A stretch of DNA of 64,000 nucleotides from Steinernema hermaphroditum. Taxonomy: Eukaryota > Nematoda > Chromadorea > Rhabditida > Steinernematidae. This document shows positions 1-12,248 of this stretch, piece by piece. Positions within the stretch are counted from its first letter, which is position 1, and the number at the start of each line of letters is the position of its first letter. Below the pieces are notes generated by a model. That model was not told where the DNA came from, did no database searches, and saw only the letters and a list, made by a program, of their open reading frames with translations. The stretch spans positions 9,758,769 through 9,822,768 of the forward strand of contig CM059624.1 of NCBI GenBank assembly GCA_030435675.1. Direction: 5' to 3'. Both the position numbers and the translations under genes were made by a program.

Positions 1-1911
1 ATTTATGTCTTTTTGTCCCGAAGTGGGCAGGAGCACTTCTGCGCGCTGGGTTCCGCCGGCGGTGCCATCATAAAAAGAACGCTTTTCGACAGTCGAAGGG
101 CACGTGTTCATTTGCCTTCTACCATTCAGCGCCTCCCCTCTCTCCACCCTCCGCGCACCCTCAGACGCCTTGGCAAACAAAAAACTCGTCAAAAGGCTTG
201 TTCGCCGCCCGCAAATCGCGTGTTAATTAATCCGCCTGCAAACGGCGCCCTCTGCGAACTCTTAATCCTCCGAGAGCGCAAACACCGTTTTGTAGTGGCG
301 ACGCGACTGGTTTCACGCGGTGCCGAAAGGGGCATTAAGAAGGCAGTAACGGAGATAAAGATCTTCAGGCGGCGGGTTCGGTTTGGCTGAAGTCTTTCTC
401 CGCGCCTTTCCTGTTGTTTTGATCTTTCGTCGCCGTTTTCGCCGAAGTGATAAGACTGTACTTCGGGGATTTTATTTCGCTTAGTCACTTCTTGGGTAAA
501 CCCTCGGAAAACGAGCCATTCTGGTCCTTTTGAGGGTTCGACTGGTTCCGTGCAATCATCGCCTCACGTCTTTAATCTACTCTTGGCGCCCTCATCAGCC
601 GCATTTTAACTTTATGACCCCTATCGCGAACACGCATAGCTAGAAATCCATCATCTGCGCACAAGAAATACCAATTCCGTCTGAGTGCACGATACTAAAC
701 GAGAGCTTAGAGCCGAAATCACCTGTCTTCCTATTCCTGTACTTCCCTAGCCGTGAGGGTACTGTAATACACCCCCTCTGTGTGGGTTCTAAACGACTTC
801 CGGGTCGAAGAAGTGACCAACTGACCGGCCGTTCGTTTTCCCTCGCTTCTTGTCCCGTAAATAACCCTTGGCGCCGCCGAGTAAACTGATTCTCCCCGCG
901 TTATTTATCACTTTGGCGAGTAAACAACTCCCAAGAACGCGCCCTCCGCACTTCGCACCTGAGCCTCGCCTCCGAGTGAATATGCTAATTCCGGAGCCTC
1001 TCCCTCCCCGATTCATATTCAAATGGGCATCGATCGGCGTCGTCTTCGCCTCGAATCCCTTCAATCAACTAGTGGGACGCTCTCTCTCTCCACCATTAAT
1101 TTCGGCTGAAAACAATCACTCGGCGTCCCCTCGACGCTATCAGTGGCACGAACACCATCTCGGCGCGGCACTTCATCAATCAGCGCCGAGGGGACAAATT
1201 CGGCGGAAAACGCGCTCCAATCCCTCGGATGTTTGCATGTTTGACGATCGATGTGATGTGCCGGGACGTCCCCGACCAGATTTCACCCAGATCCTTTCTC
1301 GCGCATCCGTCCTTCGGGGTCGTCGCGGCTTTTCCGCGTGATTAATGACCACCCGAGGCCGATGGTCGCCCCAAAAAGCGCCTCTCCTTCCCCTGGCCAC
1401 TCGACGTTTCCTAATTTCCAAATGCATAATACGTTCCTCAGGCCCGCGAGGCTCGCGTTTCACGCCTCGGCGCTCCTCGGACGTCCTCCGCCGACCGACC
1501 CTTAATTACGCCATCGGCTGCCTCCTGGACCTTGGCCACTACCCTGCAGCTGGACAGCGCCTTATTGATCCGCGAACTATTCCGTAACCGTTTTATGATC
1601 CTCATTGCGATTCATAGCGAACGAACGAACAAAAACGGAGCCGTTTTTGCACTTCTCCGAATCAGAATCGCCGTCCAGGGTAATTAATCCTCCGACGTTT
1701 AGTCGCCTCCGCTTGCGAAATTTGTTATTGCGCCGCGATTTGTCGAGATTTGAATAATTGGCGCTGACCCAAAAGTCCAAAAAAAAATCCAAAAGGAAAT
1801 CGACTCTTTGAATCCAAAAGGAAATCGACTCTTTGAGTACGATTCTGCGGAAAAAGCGCGCCCTTTCGTGCCAAGAACGTTCCAGTTCTGGAGCTAAATG
1901 AGTCCGTTTAG
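1..1911. other. Upstream region, no gene supported
   Basis: This stretch has no open frame with convincing protein character or recognisable domain on either strand. It is moderately GC-rich and lies 5' of the MAX-1-like gene, so it probably holds promoter or early-intron sequence. The first supported MAX-1 exon is open in frame back to an acceptor-like TTTAG at about 1907-1911, so upstream coding exons may lie here or outside the window. Confidence 0.5.
1786..1835. repeat. Perfect 25-bp tandem duplication
   Basis: Two adjacent identical 25-bp copies (AATCCAAAAGGAAATCGACT followed by CTTTG) occur at 1786-1810 and 1811-1835. They lie about 75 bp before the first MAX-1 exon. This looks like a simple replication-slippage duplication; no function is evident. 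Confidence 0.85.
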
Positions 1912-1941
1912 GGAGCGCTTCCGACGACGTTGGCCGATCTG

Positions 1942-4900
1942 ATGGACACGGTTGTCGACCGCACTTCGGACGACAGCGGGCTGACCAGCGACGACACGAC
2001 GGCGTCGTCCGAAGCACAGAAGCGCCTCCAACTGCTGCAGAAGGCCGACAGCGCCGCCGCGATGGCGCTGATGACGAAGTCGAGTTCCGCCGCCATCGGG
2101 AGCCCTCGCTCGGCGCGGAAACAAGCGGGTTCGTTGCAGAGGCGCTTCTTTGCAGAACTCAGTCCGCGCTTTTCAGTGAGGATGCGCTCCGACGCCACCA
2201 CGAACAGCGGCGAAACGCAGTCGTCGACGACGGATTCGTCGCCATGGGAGGAGAAGCCGAAACCAATTCCGACGCCCCGAAGGACGAAGCAGCAGACGGC
2301 TGCTCAGGAGATCGGAGGGTTCACTAGTGGAGGAACGGTGAGTCATTTTATCGCTTTTTTAAATGGAGAATTCCACAAATTTCTTAGTTTCTGTGCATGT
2401 TGTCTGAGTGCGTCGTCTGTCTGTTTTTGCAGACAGTCTCCTCTTTTCGTAGACAGTCTTGCTGACAGTCTGCAGACACTTGCCGCGCCATTTTTTTTTC
2501 GTCCAAATTGTCTGCAGACACTCAGTCTGCTTGCGGTTCGCGCAGTCTCAAATTTTGGAAGAGGTTTACCTTCACCCTTGCTGCAAAGAACACTCATTTA
2601 TCCAGTTTTGCTTCACCCAAAACACAAAAAAAGCGTGTGCCAGATGTGACGAACACAAACATTGTTCGAGGCGCTAAGTGGTTAGCGCGACTTGTGCACT
2701 GCAGATGTGAAGTGTAAAAAGAGGGAAATAGCGGAAGATTGTAGCTTCTTCACATTTCTCTTTCGAGTTCTGTTTGCACACCCTTAGCGCGCCGGTGGGA
2801 GTGTTTTGTGACTGATTCCTGTGAACTTCACGGTCATGATTTGCCCTGTTTTCCCATGATTTCTGATCGGCGGTTTTCAGATCGAGAGGGACAGTTTGAA
2901 CTCGTACGATGTTGACGACGACTACGGGGAATACGAAGACGAAGACGAGATCTTCGAGGAGATCGAGTACGACGACTCGCCGTTGGAGGAAATCGACTGT
3001 CGCCGCGATATGCGCTATCGCGACTCGAAATGCGCCGATTATGTAAATCTCACGGAATTCTGTACGGTCCGTGACGGCGACTCGACCGAAGTTACGCCCC
3101 TCTACACGGACATCATCAAACCGAAGTCGTCACCGGAAAGTCCGCTGCAGCAGCCGCCGCAGCTTCCACAGCACCGTCCGTTTATGCAATGGGTTTGTTG
3201 TTTGCGGGGACAAAGCCCGCCTGCGTCCTCAGTGATAAATTCGTTTTGCTTGTAGGAGCAGCGATTACATCAGGTCGCCGAAAAATGTCTCAGTATTTAT
3301 GACGATTCTTCTTCGTCGGCGCCAGTTGAACTTCAAGTTCTGCCCGGCACCTCGAACAACGCTGACGACTCTGCCAGCCTCATGGGAACGCTTCGCCGTA
3401 CTCCGCTCAGGAAGTATTCGCGAAATCTCGACCAGGCAATTGCGTGTGCACCCTTCTTTGTACTATCTTGAATGTTTCAGACCTGCGACGTTTATTCACT
3501 TGGCTCTCGCAATAGTGGTCCCAAGTCCGTATCGCCATACTGTATCGGATCGCCCCAGATTAGGACTTCTGCTACTTCCTCGGAGCGACATCATGACGAT
3601 TCATCGGAGTACGCGATACCCCCAGATGCGTCGAACATGCATCTTGATGTCGACATCAGGACATCGCTTGTGCCCTCGGCCCGAACAGTGGGTCGCAAGC
3701 AAACGCTACGGAATTATATCACCGTGTTACAGATGGAGAAATGTGGCTATTTGACGCAAATGTCCGACAGTCGTTTGAAATCTCTGAAACGACGGTTTGT
3801 TGTACTGAAGGACGGCTGCCTGAAATTCTACCGAACTCAAAAGAACCAGGCTAGGGAAGAAGAACCCCTTATGCGTATTTCGATTCAAGATGTCAAGTCG
3901 GTGACTCGATTAAGCAGCCGAAATGGATCCCATGGTCTGCAGGTTGGTGATTCGCGTGAAGTTCCGAGCCTCCTGTGTTGTTCTTCAGATCAGCTCCACC
4001 AAAGGAGTCCTCCAGTACACAACTGACAGCGAGAAAACAACTGATGAGTGGGTCGCGCTGCTTAACCAGGCAATAAAAGTGTCGACCATCAGTGAAATGG
4101 CACAGCGATCGAAACCCGTTGATGCGTTGTTGTCTGGATGGGTGTACAAAGTGAAGCATGGCCACTCCAAGAAGTACCACGCACGTTTGGATAGCTCTAA
4201 GTTGTTCTTTTATAAAGGCGTCGACGATAAGGTAGGAAGTGTTGTGGAGAATACTAAGTGATTCATTTCCTTAAGATCCCTTCGTCTCATTTGTACCTGA
4301 AAGGGGCAACAATTTGTGAGAAGAGTCGTTGTTCTTCTGACGAGTACTCCGGAAGCAGCGACGAACATACTGCCGTCGCCGCACAGCTCGAAATGAACGG
4401 AAACGATGGAAACTGCTCTGCGAGAACATCTTCGCAAGGCCGCAAGAGGGCACAGTCGAATGCCGAGTACAGCATATGCATCGAAATCCCGAACACGGAT
4501 CCAGTTTACCTTATGCTGCGCACGAGTGACGATAAGGATAAGTGGCTGTACTATCTGAAAATGATGAGCCGCGACGGCCTCACCAACGGAACGCAGTTCG
4601 AGAACTTTGTCCAGAAGCTGATGATAGATGGCGGCCGTATGTCGGATCCCATTTGGATCGACCCGATCTTCGCGGTCGTGGAGGAGAGGCTGAAAGGGAC
4701 GCTGACGACCATCGAAGACGAAGCTGTCAGAAAGAAGGCGATCGAGCTGGACAAGGCGTGCTACCTCTTCACTTCTGTCTTAATGCGAGCGGGTGCTGTG
4801 CAATATCACGTTGATTTGGCGCAGAATATTTTGACCACTGCCTTAGAACATGAGTCACTTCAGAACGAGTTGTTTGCTCAATTAATTCGCCTTACCAGTG

Positions 4901-6322
4901 GATCGATGCCTTACGGGCTGCAGGTATGGAAAGTCATCCCTTGTAGTCACTCGGGTTCTTCCTTTTAGGCATGGAAGTTGATGGCACTGGCTATTCCTCT
5001 CTATCTGCCCAAGCAGTACTCCCTGTTGTGGCTTCTCAGGAGACACATCGAACGTTGGTCAACCATGGCAGTAGAATCGAGCGGATCAAAGAGCATGTCG
5101 GTTGAAGAATCGGAGTCCAAGATGGCGGGGTACTGTGGGCACGCGCTCGAGCGGAGCCTCAAAGTCGGCGGCAGAGTCGAAGGCCCTTCGAAGTTCGAAG
5201 CAACAACAATTCTGGCGCGGGACCCGTGTGCCACAAAGCTCCCGCTGTGTATCTCGGTGCAGATTCCAAGTGGCGACTACCAGGTGATCGAATTCGATGG
5301 ATCCACAGAAGTCGGACAGTGTCTTTCGTCGCTGTGCTTGAAACTCGGCCTCCGTCCCGCCCTGCTGAGTGGATACGCTCTGTACTGCGACACGAATCCC
5401 GGTGGAAGATCTCAATCCGACGAAGACCTTATACTTCTGAAAGGAAAGCAGAAACTCTGCGACTGCATGACCGCCTGGGAACGCCAGGCGCGCGACAAGA
5501 ACCACGGACCCTTGACAGAAGCCCTCATCAGTTTGAGGCTCAAGCTGCGCATGCGCCATCACTGGCGGGCGCTGGCTCACGAAGAAACACCGATGGAGCG
5601 TCTTCTTCTGTGTCATCGAATGGCTGAGGAGATCACCCTGGGACAGTTCCCGATGAGTAACGAACTCGCCGAGGAGATTTGTGCCCTTTACGCGCAAATG
5701 AATTTCTCTGACTGCTCCGGCACAATAAGTGACCTGCAGTTCGCGAAGTTGACTGCAAGATGTTATCCGAAGAAGATGTTGGAAGTCGCGTGTGAAAGGA
5801 CTCTTCGCATGAACATCCAGCAGAACTGGAATCAGCTCGTCGGTGTCACGCCACTCGAGTGCGTTCGGATGATGCTCGCTGTGCTGCGGAAGTGGAAGTT
5901 CTTCGGATCGTACGTGAAGCCTGCCCGGGAAAAGATGAATACCTCACAGCTTATCTACATCGCGCTCAACGACTCAGGGCTCCACATGCTATCGAACAAA
6001 CAAATGGTGAGTGGCTGTTTCTGGTCGCTTGGTCCATCAGTGCGTCTTTTCCAGGAGCTTGTTCGCAGCTTCCCGTACCACAAGCTGGTCAGTTTCGGAG
6101 AATTCCACAACGACTTCATGGTTACCGTAACCCGGGAGACGAAGGACGATGAAGAGACTCCCAGAGAACGGTTAACCTTCGCGATGGATCCTAAGCATGT
6201 GGAGCAAGTAAGTTCCAGCAAATTGCTTAGCGTATTCATAGCGAACATTTCAGCTTACGTGCCACGTCGCCGAGTACATGAGGTGCCAGAAGCTGGTTTG
6301 GAAGATGTCGACGATGAAGTGA
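1942..6322 (+). CDS. max-1: MAX-1/PLEKHH-like PH-MyTH4-FERM protein
   Basis: Nine exons joined by eye give about 1,160 residues: an acidic, Ser-rich N-terminus (run of D/E at about 2907-2990), two PH domains, a MyTH4 domain and a FERM region. PH1 starts near EKCGYL (about residue 380) and PH2 near LLSGWVYK (about 495). MyTH4 starts near LTNGTQFENF (about 630), with the typical LFAQLIRLT segment before a phase-0 intron at 4925. This order matches C. elegans MAX-1 and vertebrate PLEKHH1/2, cytoplasmic adaptors that link phosphoinositide membranes to axon-guidance receptors. The last exon, after the acceptor at about 6253, ends KMSTMK-stop at 6320-6322. Reading through the last donor instead would give a spurious longer tail. 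The ATG at 1942 is the first in the exon, but the frame is open back to an acceptor-like site at 1911, so the true N-terminus may be further upstream. An AATAAA lies near 6440. Confidence 0.9.
2338..2880 (+). other. Large first intron of MAX-1 gene with AGACAGTCTG repeats
   Basis: This intron, about 540 nt, is far longer than the others in the gene (about 45-70 nt). Its first half holds several direct and inverted copies of a GCAGACAGTCTG-like word (2430-2550). A small GCGCTAAGTGGTTAGCGC palindrome lies at about 2671-2690. It may be a decayed insertion. Confidence 0.6.
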
Positions 6323-6828
6323 TTTTTTTTTATTTTGTTTACCTTGTTACAACCCGTGATCAAATGCCCTTAGGTTCCTGAAACGAAGCTCACTGTTGTG
6401 TATAAAGAATTGATTGTACAGATATACTTAATTTAATAATAAACTTTTGGAACTTTTAATTTGGTGTGGATCCTATGCTTCAGTATCTCCTACCTCCGAT
6501 ACCACAAGGAGTACACCCTTTCAGCGGTCTATGCTGATACTTTACTTCGTTCACGTAGCCGGAATATGGTGCAGATCAGAAGAACATTCGAGATAATTGA
6601 GTAATAAAAGTGAATCAATAGAAGAATTCGAAAGTCTCAAATGGAAGCAAAGAACCCATATAATATAAATAAAGAAGAGAATCTGTAGAATTCACGTATG
6701 TACAGGTAAAGAGCATGACGGGCAACAAGAGGTACAGCAAAATGTGCACAAAAGGTGGAAGATACTCGTGCTCTGAGAATTATGACGCTGATGGAGTAAA
6801 GCAATTGTGTGCAAAAGATGAGACCAAT

Positions 6829-8425
6829 CTAACCAACCACTGCTCTGAAGATCACCGCCAGAACTCCGAACGGAATCGTGATGATCCACCAGTAAACGTG
6901 GAAGAGCAGGTATGCACTAGTGAACCAGAACACGTACTGGAAAACTATCTTCGACCAGCTGAAGCGGACAAGACTGCCTTCCTCTCCTGTGGTGAACACT
7001 CCTTCACGGTAGTAATTGTCTAAACAGTGAACCGTTAATGCTGTAGGTTAAGGACGCTTTCGTTTACCCAGAAGCTTATCCTTCTCGACGTAAACTTGGT
7101 ACATCCAATCACGCAGTTTAGTTTCATCATGGAAGGGAACCTGGAAGAACGGTTTTTTGGTAAGCCGAAAACAATTCGATTCCAACCTCATCCGCACGGT
7201 ACACTTTGTAGTTTACGGCAATATCGCATTCTTCGCGCGTTCCGAACATCAAGGTTTCGAGGCTGAGAGGATTGGCATTCGGATATGCAATGGTCATATC
7301 AAGAACGTATTTGATTGGAGGGCGCGTTTCTGCAAAGTCCATAGTCATTTCACCTTGGAAGTACTGGAAGTGACGACTACCTTTAATGTACTTCTTCTCA
7401 CGAAGAGCACCAACTGTATCCTTGATTAGCTTTAGTTTGCTGGCGCTCCTACTCTTCTGGAGGTTTTCATTTTCGTCAGGATCACGAGGGCCAATCTCTT
7501 CCAGAATGGCTTTTACAGCTCCTTGACGAGGCAGCGTAGTCCACTCGGTGTGCGGAAAACCATTCTTCTTCGCATATGCTTGACTCGATTCGATCCGGTT
7601 GCAGTAGAAACCTCCTTCTGGGAACAGAATCACCCATCTGCGATCGCGGTCCCAGTACACATCACGGAGGTGTTCCTTCAGTCTTATGAGCTCACGGTCT
7701 CTGGTGGCTTTGCCCTGTTTCACAAAATAATCGCCGTGCATATGTCCTACTACTCCAAAGGGAGTGTATCTGAACATTTGGTCCATCAGCCATAAAGTCT
7801 AAAACTACAGTCATATCAAAGCACTTCTTCACGTTCACGATACCTTTCTTGACGCCACTCCTTTGTTCTGCAATACAGCAAATATTGTGGGGACGTCAGC
7901 TGTGCTCAGGTGATTACACATCACCAACACACGCTCTTCACACAGATCGCCAATGTCTTCGCCGTATTCATACACTAAACTCAATAAGTTCATCACAGAA
8001 ACAGGAAATTCTTGGCGATACCTGAATATCCAGCTGTTATTCCCCAAGACGCCACAAAAGCTTGCAACCACTTGTACAGCTTTCCTTCGTAAAACCAATA
8101 CAATCGAGGCCTGAAAACAAGTCACGTCTACAATAGTTCAACACCGCCTGTATTACCAAAATCTCCTGGCCCACAGAATAGGAAGCATGAAGCCATGATA
8201 GGTGAGGAAGAATACTGTCACCAGCGACGCACAAAGGACTGTGCGCAGAGGGATCTTCAGAAGCCACAGGAATCGCTCCCAGTTGGTGGACTGCGACCAT
8301 CTGGAGCGCTCGCCGGGTAAATTCTTTCCGACCCTTGATCGGGCGGACGACTCTGAGCTATCCGACGCTTCGCTACTGTCGGAAGACTGAGTACTTGTGC
8401 GATGTTTCAACTCCGATTCTTCCAT
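6829..8425 (-). CDS. LPGAT1-like lysophospholipid acyltransferase
   Basis: Acyl-CoA-dependent acyltransferase of the LPLAT/AGPAT superfamily, an ER membrane enzyme that re-acylates lysophospholipids. The catalytic NHx4D motif is present as MCNHLSTADVPT (about 7900). The second block, FPEGGFYCNR...SQAYAKKNG...LPRQGA, is characteristic of the LPGAT1 branch rather than plain AGPAT. Six exons are inferred. A 46-nt intron joins RADE to VPFHDE, and another joins EKDKLL to DNYYREG. The C-terminus is a hydrophobic segment (FQYVFWFTSAYLLFHVYWW) ending at 6829-6831, as LPGAT1 proteins end. The N-terminus has a Ser-rich cytosolic stretch, then a membrane segment (TVLCASLVTVFFLTYHGF). Total length is about 450 residues, longer than vertebrate LPGAT1 because of the N-terminal extension. 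Start chosen: ATG at 8425, first in the open frame. Confidence 0.88.
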
Positions 8426-9848
8426 AATCTGAAAAGTACATTCATTAACTGTATACCCACAGCAAGAGCACGGTCAAAATAGAATCTCTGATAACATTCG
8501 CTCAGCGTGCTTTCCATTTTACATGTGACGAATACAAAAAACTCCATTAGCAATGGTATGACTAGTTACGTAAGCACGCCGATAAACACCAAACACGTGA
8601 GCAATCACACCCCATTGAAAAAACGATTAACATATTCATAATCAAAAATAGTAACGAAGAAATGAGCGCTTTATTGTAGCCGCAATTGAGTCCAAAATGT
8701 TACGACGCGCTGAACGTAATATGATCAAGCGAACCTGCAGTACGCAAGGACTTCTTTTGTTTACAGCACAGAAATGTCATGTGTTGGCGTCATTCCAAAA
8801 ATCAAACAGCTGACGCTTTCCACAGTACAACATTCGTAAAAGGAGCACGAAGCAAAAACATAAAATCAAACCTTCGCGAGCTAGAAAATAAAAATGCGGC
8901 TATGCTTGCAATGAAAAAGGCTGCCGGAGAAACGGGAGATGAATCGGAGAGAGAGAGCGACTAGCAAAGCTAGTGCGTCATCGAAGGAAGAATACGACTT
9001 CAGGTCTGTAATGGCGCTGCATTAGAACAACCAAAATAACGAAAACGACTGGTGATGTTAAAACGGGTTCTGCTTGGGCTGGGAGAAGAGTCGCAAACAG
9101 ACGGATTAGGCACTCGCTAATTGACCCAAACACAGATCCAGGTGCGGCAGAAAGGCCGCAAAAACACGCGCCAAATGGAAAATTCGGGTCACACGCCAAA
9201 TCGATCGACAAGACACGCCTGTTTCCGCTAAACGGTGCTTTTCTATTTTGCAAAAAGAGTTGAATTTGGAGTAAGAGATTTCTGCAAATGGGAATTGAGG
9301 CAAGCCAAAATGGGCGTTTGATAAGATAAATAATTTTAGCGACCGATAACAAGACCAGCAGCTCGAATTGTATAGTAGGTGTTTGATAAATGAAAGAGCA
9401 AAGAAAATAGTTCACGGGGGCGAGATCAAGGCCGAATCCAGTGCAACGGAAGAGCACATGTGGATTGCCGACTGTTTCGAGCGGAAAACCGTTACGAGGC
9501 AGGACTGGAAAGCAGTGTCGCAGAACTGGATGGTTGACGAAATACATATCGCCAGCGCATCTTTCGGCTCCGTCCACGTCATCTATGCGGCGTCACTCAA
9601 ACACCCGCAAAAACGCCGAAGCCACGAGGAGACGGGTCGGGGAGCCCGACTCAGGGTTCTCCCTGAGATCGAAGAGAGAAGGTTGTTGTAAAACGACGTC
9701 AGCGCACTTTCGCAACATTTCGGCAAACCCCGTGCAAAAAAACGCGCGTCTCTGTGAAGAAAGAGAAGGTGGGATTGCGGCGCGGACGTGACTCTCGGCC
9801 CTCCGCGGAGTGGAATACGTGGCGGCAAGAAGTCCTAGGAAACAACTG
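8426..9848. other. Intergenic, no gene supported
   Basis: This is the 5' side of the LPGAT1-like gene. A 199-codon open stretch on the minus strand (8978-9577) overlaps comparable open stretches on the plus strand, and neither shows a domain, splice pattern or signal peptide that would decide it. Treated as noncoding. Confidence 0.45.
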
Positions 9849-10157
9849 ACAAGGAAGGTCCCTGAAGTGATACACGCCGATTTGGCTCAAACTTTATACA
9901 TTGGTAGAACTGTGGACGTGAAGTGCAGTGACGTTTGCCGCACCGGCAGCATCTCATGGGAGAGGGTCTAAATACAGTTTAAAAGATAGGGGATGTGTGA
10001 TATAGTGCTGTTGAAGCCTGTCAAAAAGGTGATGACGGTGTGGTGTAGTTGTTAACGTGTCGGACTACCGCGATCCTTTTTCCACCGGGTTCGATGCCCA
10101 TCGAAGGCAAACCGTTTTTCTTAGCCTTGGCGTCTTCGCAAATGTCTTTAGCCTGGT

Positions 10158-10305
10158 ACTAGGACATTTGCGCCACCGACATTTGCGCCACCGACATTTG
10201 CCCCACCGACATTTGCGCCACCGACATTTGCGCCACAGACATTTGCGCCACCGACATTTGCGCCACAGACACTTGCGCCACAGACATTTGCGCCACTTTT
10301 CTGGT
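10158..10305 (+). repeat. 15-bp tandem repeat array
   Basis: About nine to ten consecutive copies of a 15-bp unit GACATTTGCGCCACC, with minor variants (CACAGAC, TTGCCCCAC). A shorter inverted array of the same unit occurs at 11913-12018, so the array is part of the fold-back structure. Both strands are open through the array because 15 is a multiple of three; the resulting Arg/His- or Lys/Cys/Trp-rich peptides are not taken as genes. Confidence 0.9.
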
Positions 10306-10700
10306 CTCACCACGAAAAGCCTTTTACGAATCCCTTTAATTAATAACTGGAGTAGGAACGGTAAGTCGTGAGCTGTGTTCGATACTTTCTGTGTCTCACC
10401 ATGTAAGCTACGACTAGGACATATAAGAATAAACTTTAAAATCGCAAACAAAAATTTGAGTCACAGCCTGTGTCTCACAAATGCACGAGTTTGAGTTTAT
10501 AAAATTCAGATCAAATTCTTAATCTTGAATTTCGTGTTTTCGGGCACGAACAAAATCAATAGGTATGAGCCTAAGCCAAGCTTGGATGTTAGGTCATTAG
10601 GCCATCGCCCGCAATATTAAATATCTAGGCATGTTCCTAAGGCAAACCTAGGTCTACAACATAAGCAAAGAGGAGGGCTCGCTTCGCTTGCTGAAACCTC

Positions 10701-11817
10701 ACAAGGGACTGTTCCCAAGTGATACACGCCGATCGAGTTGATATTTGGCACGGTGGTAGAGGTGCATCTGAGAAGTCACGCACACAAAAACTCGCGTGCC
10801 CAAAATGAAGCTATCCACCCTAAACAGGGCCCCTAAGTTACCAAAATTCACGACACTCAATACTAGTGCCATTGAATTGCAATGGCACGTTGTGATCGTG
10901 TGGTCGAGGGGTAGTGCTCTGAGACGCCAGTCTACGGTCTCGGGTTCGAGCCCAACCAGGTTTTATTGCGCTTCCATCTTCTTTCTTCTAACCATAACAG
11001 CATATTTTCACATCTCCTGGCGTTTACCAACACTGATCATTGGTTTGGAACCCTTTGCAGGAATCGGAACTGGTAACCCGAATTTCACCTTTGTCGTGGA
11101 GTTGATTTTCATTCTTTCGCGTTCCCCCTTCTCCCCTTATCGTTTAAGATGTCAGATCCTATTCGATTCTGGCCAATACAAACACATATACGCGTAAATG
11201 CCTTCTGAAAGTCGCGTTTTATTGAATATAGCCAACTTTGCTGGCTGATCGGCAACTGTTTATGTGGTCGAGCTGGATAGTCTCTTGGTTGCCGTTTTTG
11301 GGATCCGAGTTCGACACCCATCCCAGCCATTCTTCTTTGGTTTGATGTCCTGAGGTAATTAGCAAAAGAGAGGGGACCGTGAAAGAACGAAAAGCAGCTT
11401 CACCACAAAAGTGAAATCTGGGTTACCAGTTCGGATTCGTGCAAAGGGTTTTTTAGGCTACATTTGATGCAAGACAAGAAACGGTGTTGTTAAACACCAA
11501 GAAACATAATAATGTACAGTTTCGGTGAAAAGAAGGAAAATCGAAAAATAGAAGATTCCTTGTGGGAATCGAACCCTTGACCGCAGACTGGCGTCTCAGA
11601 GCACTACCCCTCGACCACACGAGCACAACGTGCCATTGCAATTCAATGGCACTAGTATTGAGTGTCGTGAATTTTGGTAACTTCGGGGCCCTGTTTAGGG
11701 TGGATAGCTTCATTTTGGGCACGCGAGTTTTTGTGTGCGTGACTTCTCAGATGCACCTCTACCACCGTGCCAAATATCAGCTCGATCGGCGTGTATCACT
11801 TGGGAACAGTCCCTTGT
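10701..11817. mobile_element. Inner fold-back element with tRNA-like sequence in each arm
   Basis: The termini are inverted: ACAAGGGACTGTTCCCAAGT at 10701 and its complement ending CCCTTGT at 11817. The arms run for roughly 260 bp and stay nearly identical through a CACGCACACAAAAACTCGCG segment and a tRNA-like module (about 10885-10960 plus; 11565-11640 minus). That module has an A-box-like TGGTCGAGGGGTAGTG and a B-box GGGTTCGAGCCC or GGGTTCGATTCCC. A third tRNA-like module lies in the centre (about 11255-11330). No transposase frame is present, so this is a non-autonomous element. Confidence 0.75.
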
Positions 11818-11912
11818 CAGTGACATGCGCCTAGACATCTGAACACAACGTGCTCTCCGTTTAAAATTTAAAAGTATTGGGCGTAAAAGGCTTTTCGTGG
11901 TGAGACCAAAAA

Positions 11913-12018
11913 AGTGGCGCAAATGTCTGTGGCGCAAATGTCAGTGGCGCAAATGTCGGTGGCGCAAATGTCAGTGGCGCAAATGTCGGTGGCGCAAATG
12001 TCGGTGGCGCAAATGTCC
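11913..12018 (-). repeat. Inverted copy of the 15-bp GACATTTGCGCCACC array
   Basis: About seven copies read on the minus strand, mirrored from 10158-10305. Together they mark the two arms of the fold-back element. Confidence 0.88.
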
Positions 12019-12248
12019 GAGCACCTTTAACCCCATTTAAAATGTACGAAAATCGCCATTTACGATAGTAGCACAACGACCACACACAGCGATAACGTAA
12101 TGGCACTCAGGTCACAGCTTCCCATTCTTTAAAATCAAACGATTTTTGTGTGATTAAAAGGGGTTAAAGATATTGGCGAAGATAGTAAGGCCAAGGAAAA
12201 CGTTATGTCGCCGACGGGGATCGAACCCTGCGGAAAAAAGGCACCTTC

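Larger units (their letters stand above)
10034..12240. repeat. Fold-back (palindromic) repeat with tRNA-like ends
   Basis: The left arm (about 10034-10345) is matched in inverted orientation by about 11865-12240. Both arms contain, in the same order, a tRNA-like module with a B-box (GGGTTCGATGCCC on the left; GGGTTCGATCCCCG on the minus strand at right), the word CCTTGGCGTCTTCGC or its variant, the GACATTTGCGCCACC tandem array, and GTGGTGAGACC/ACGAAAAGCC. The central part holds the 10701-11817 element. The arrangement is that of a fold-back transposon or inverted SINE pair. Confidence 0.7.

Noticed and set aside
2660..2710. tRNA-like A-box (GTGGTTAGCGCGACT) in MAX-1 intron 1
   Set aside because: No B-box or cloverleaf pairing downstream; better explained by the GCGCTAAGTGGTTAGCGC palindrome.
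8978..9577. 199-codon minus-strand open frame with several hydrophobic stretches
   Set aside because: No ATG-signal logic, no domain, and equally long plus-strand frames overlap; composition looks like noncoding promoter sequence.
10034..10105. Possible functional tRNA gene
   Set aside because: A- and B-box words are present, but the acceptor and T stems do not pair well and the module is part of an inverted repeat; treated as tRNA-derived repeat.
10057..10451. His/Arg- and Cys/Trp/Lys-repeat open frames on both strands
   Set aside because: They are produced by the 15-bp tandem array, whose unit length is divisible by three.
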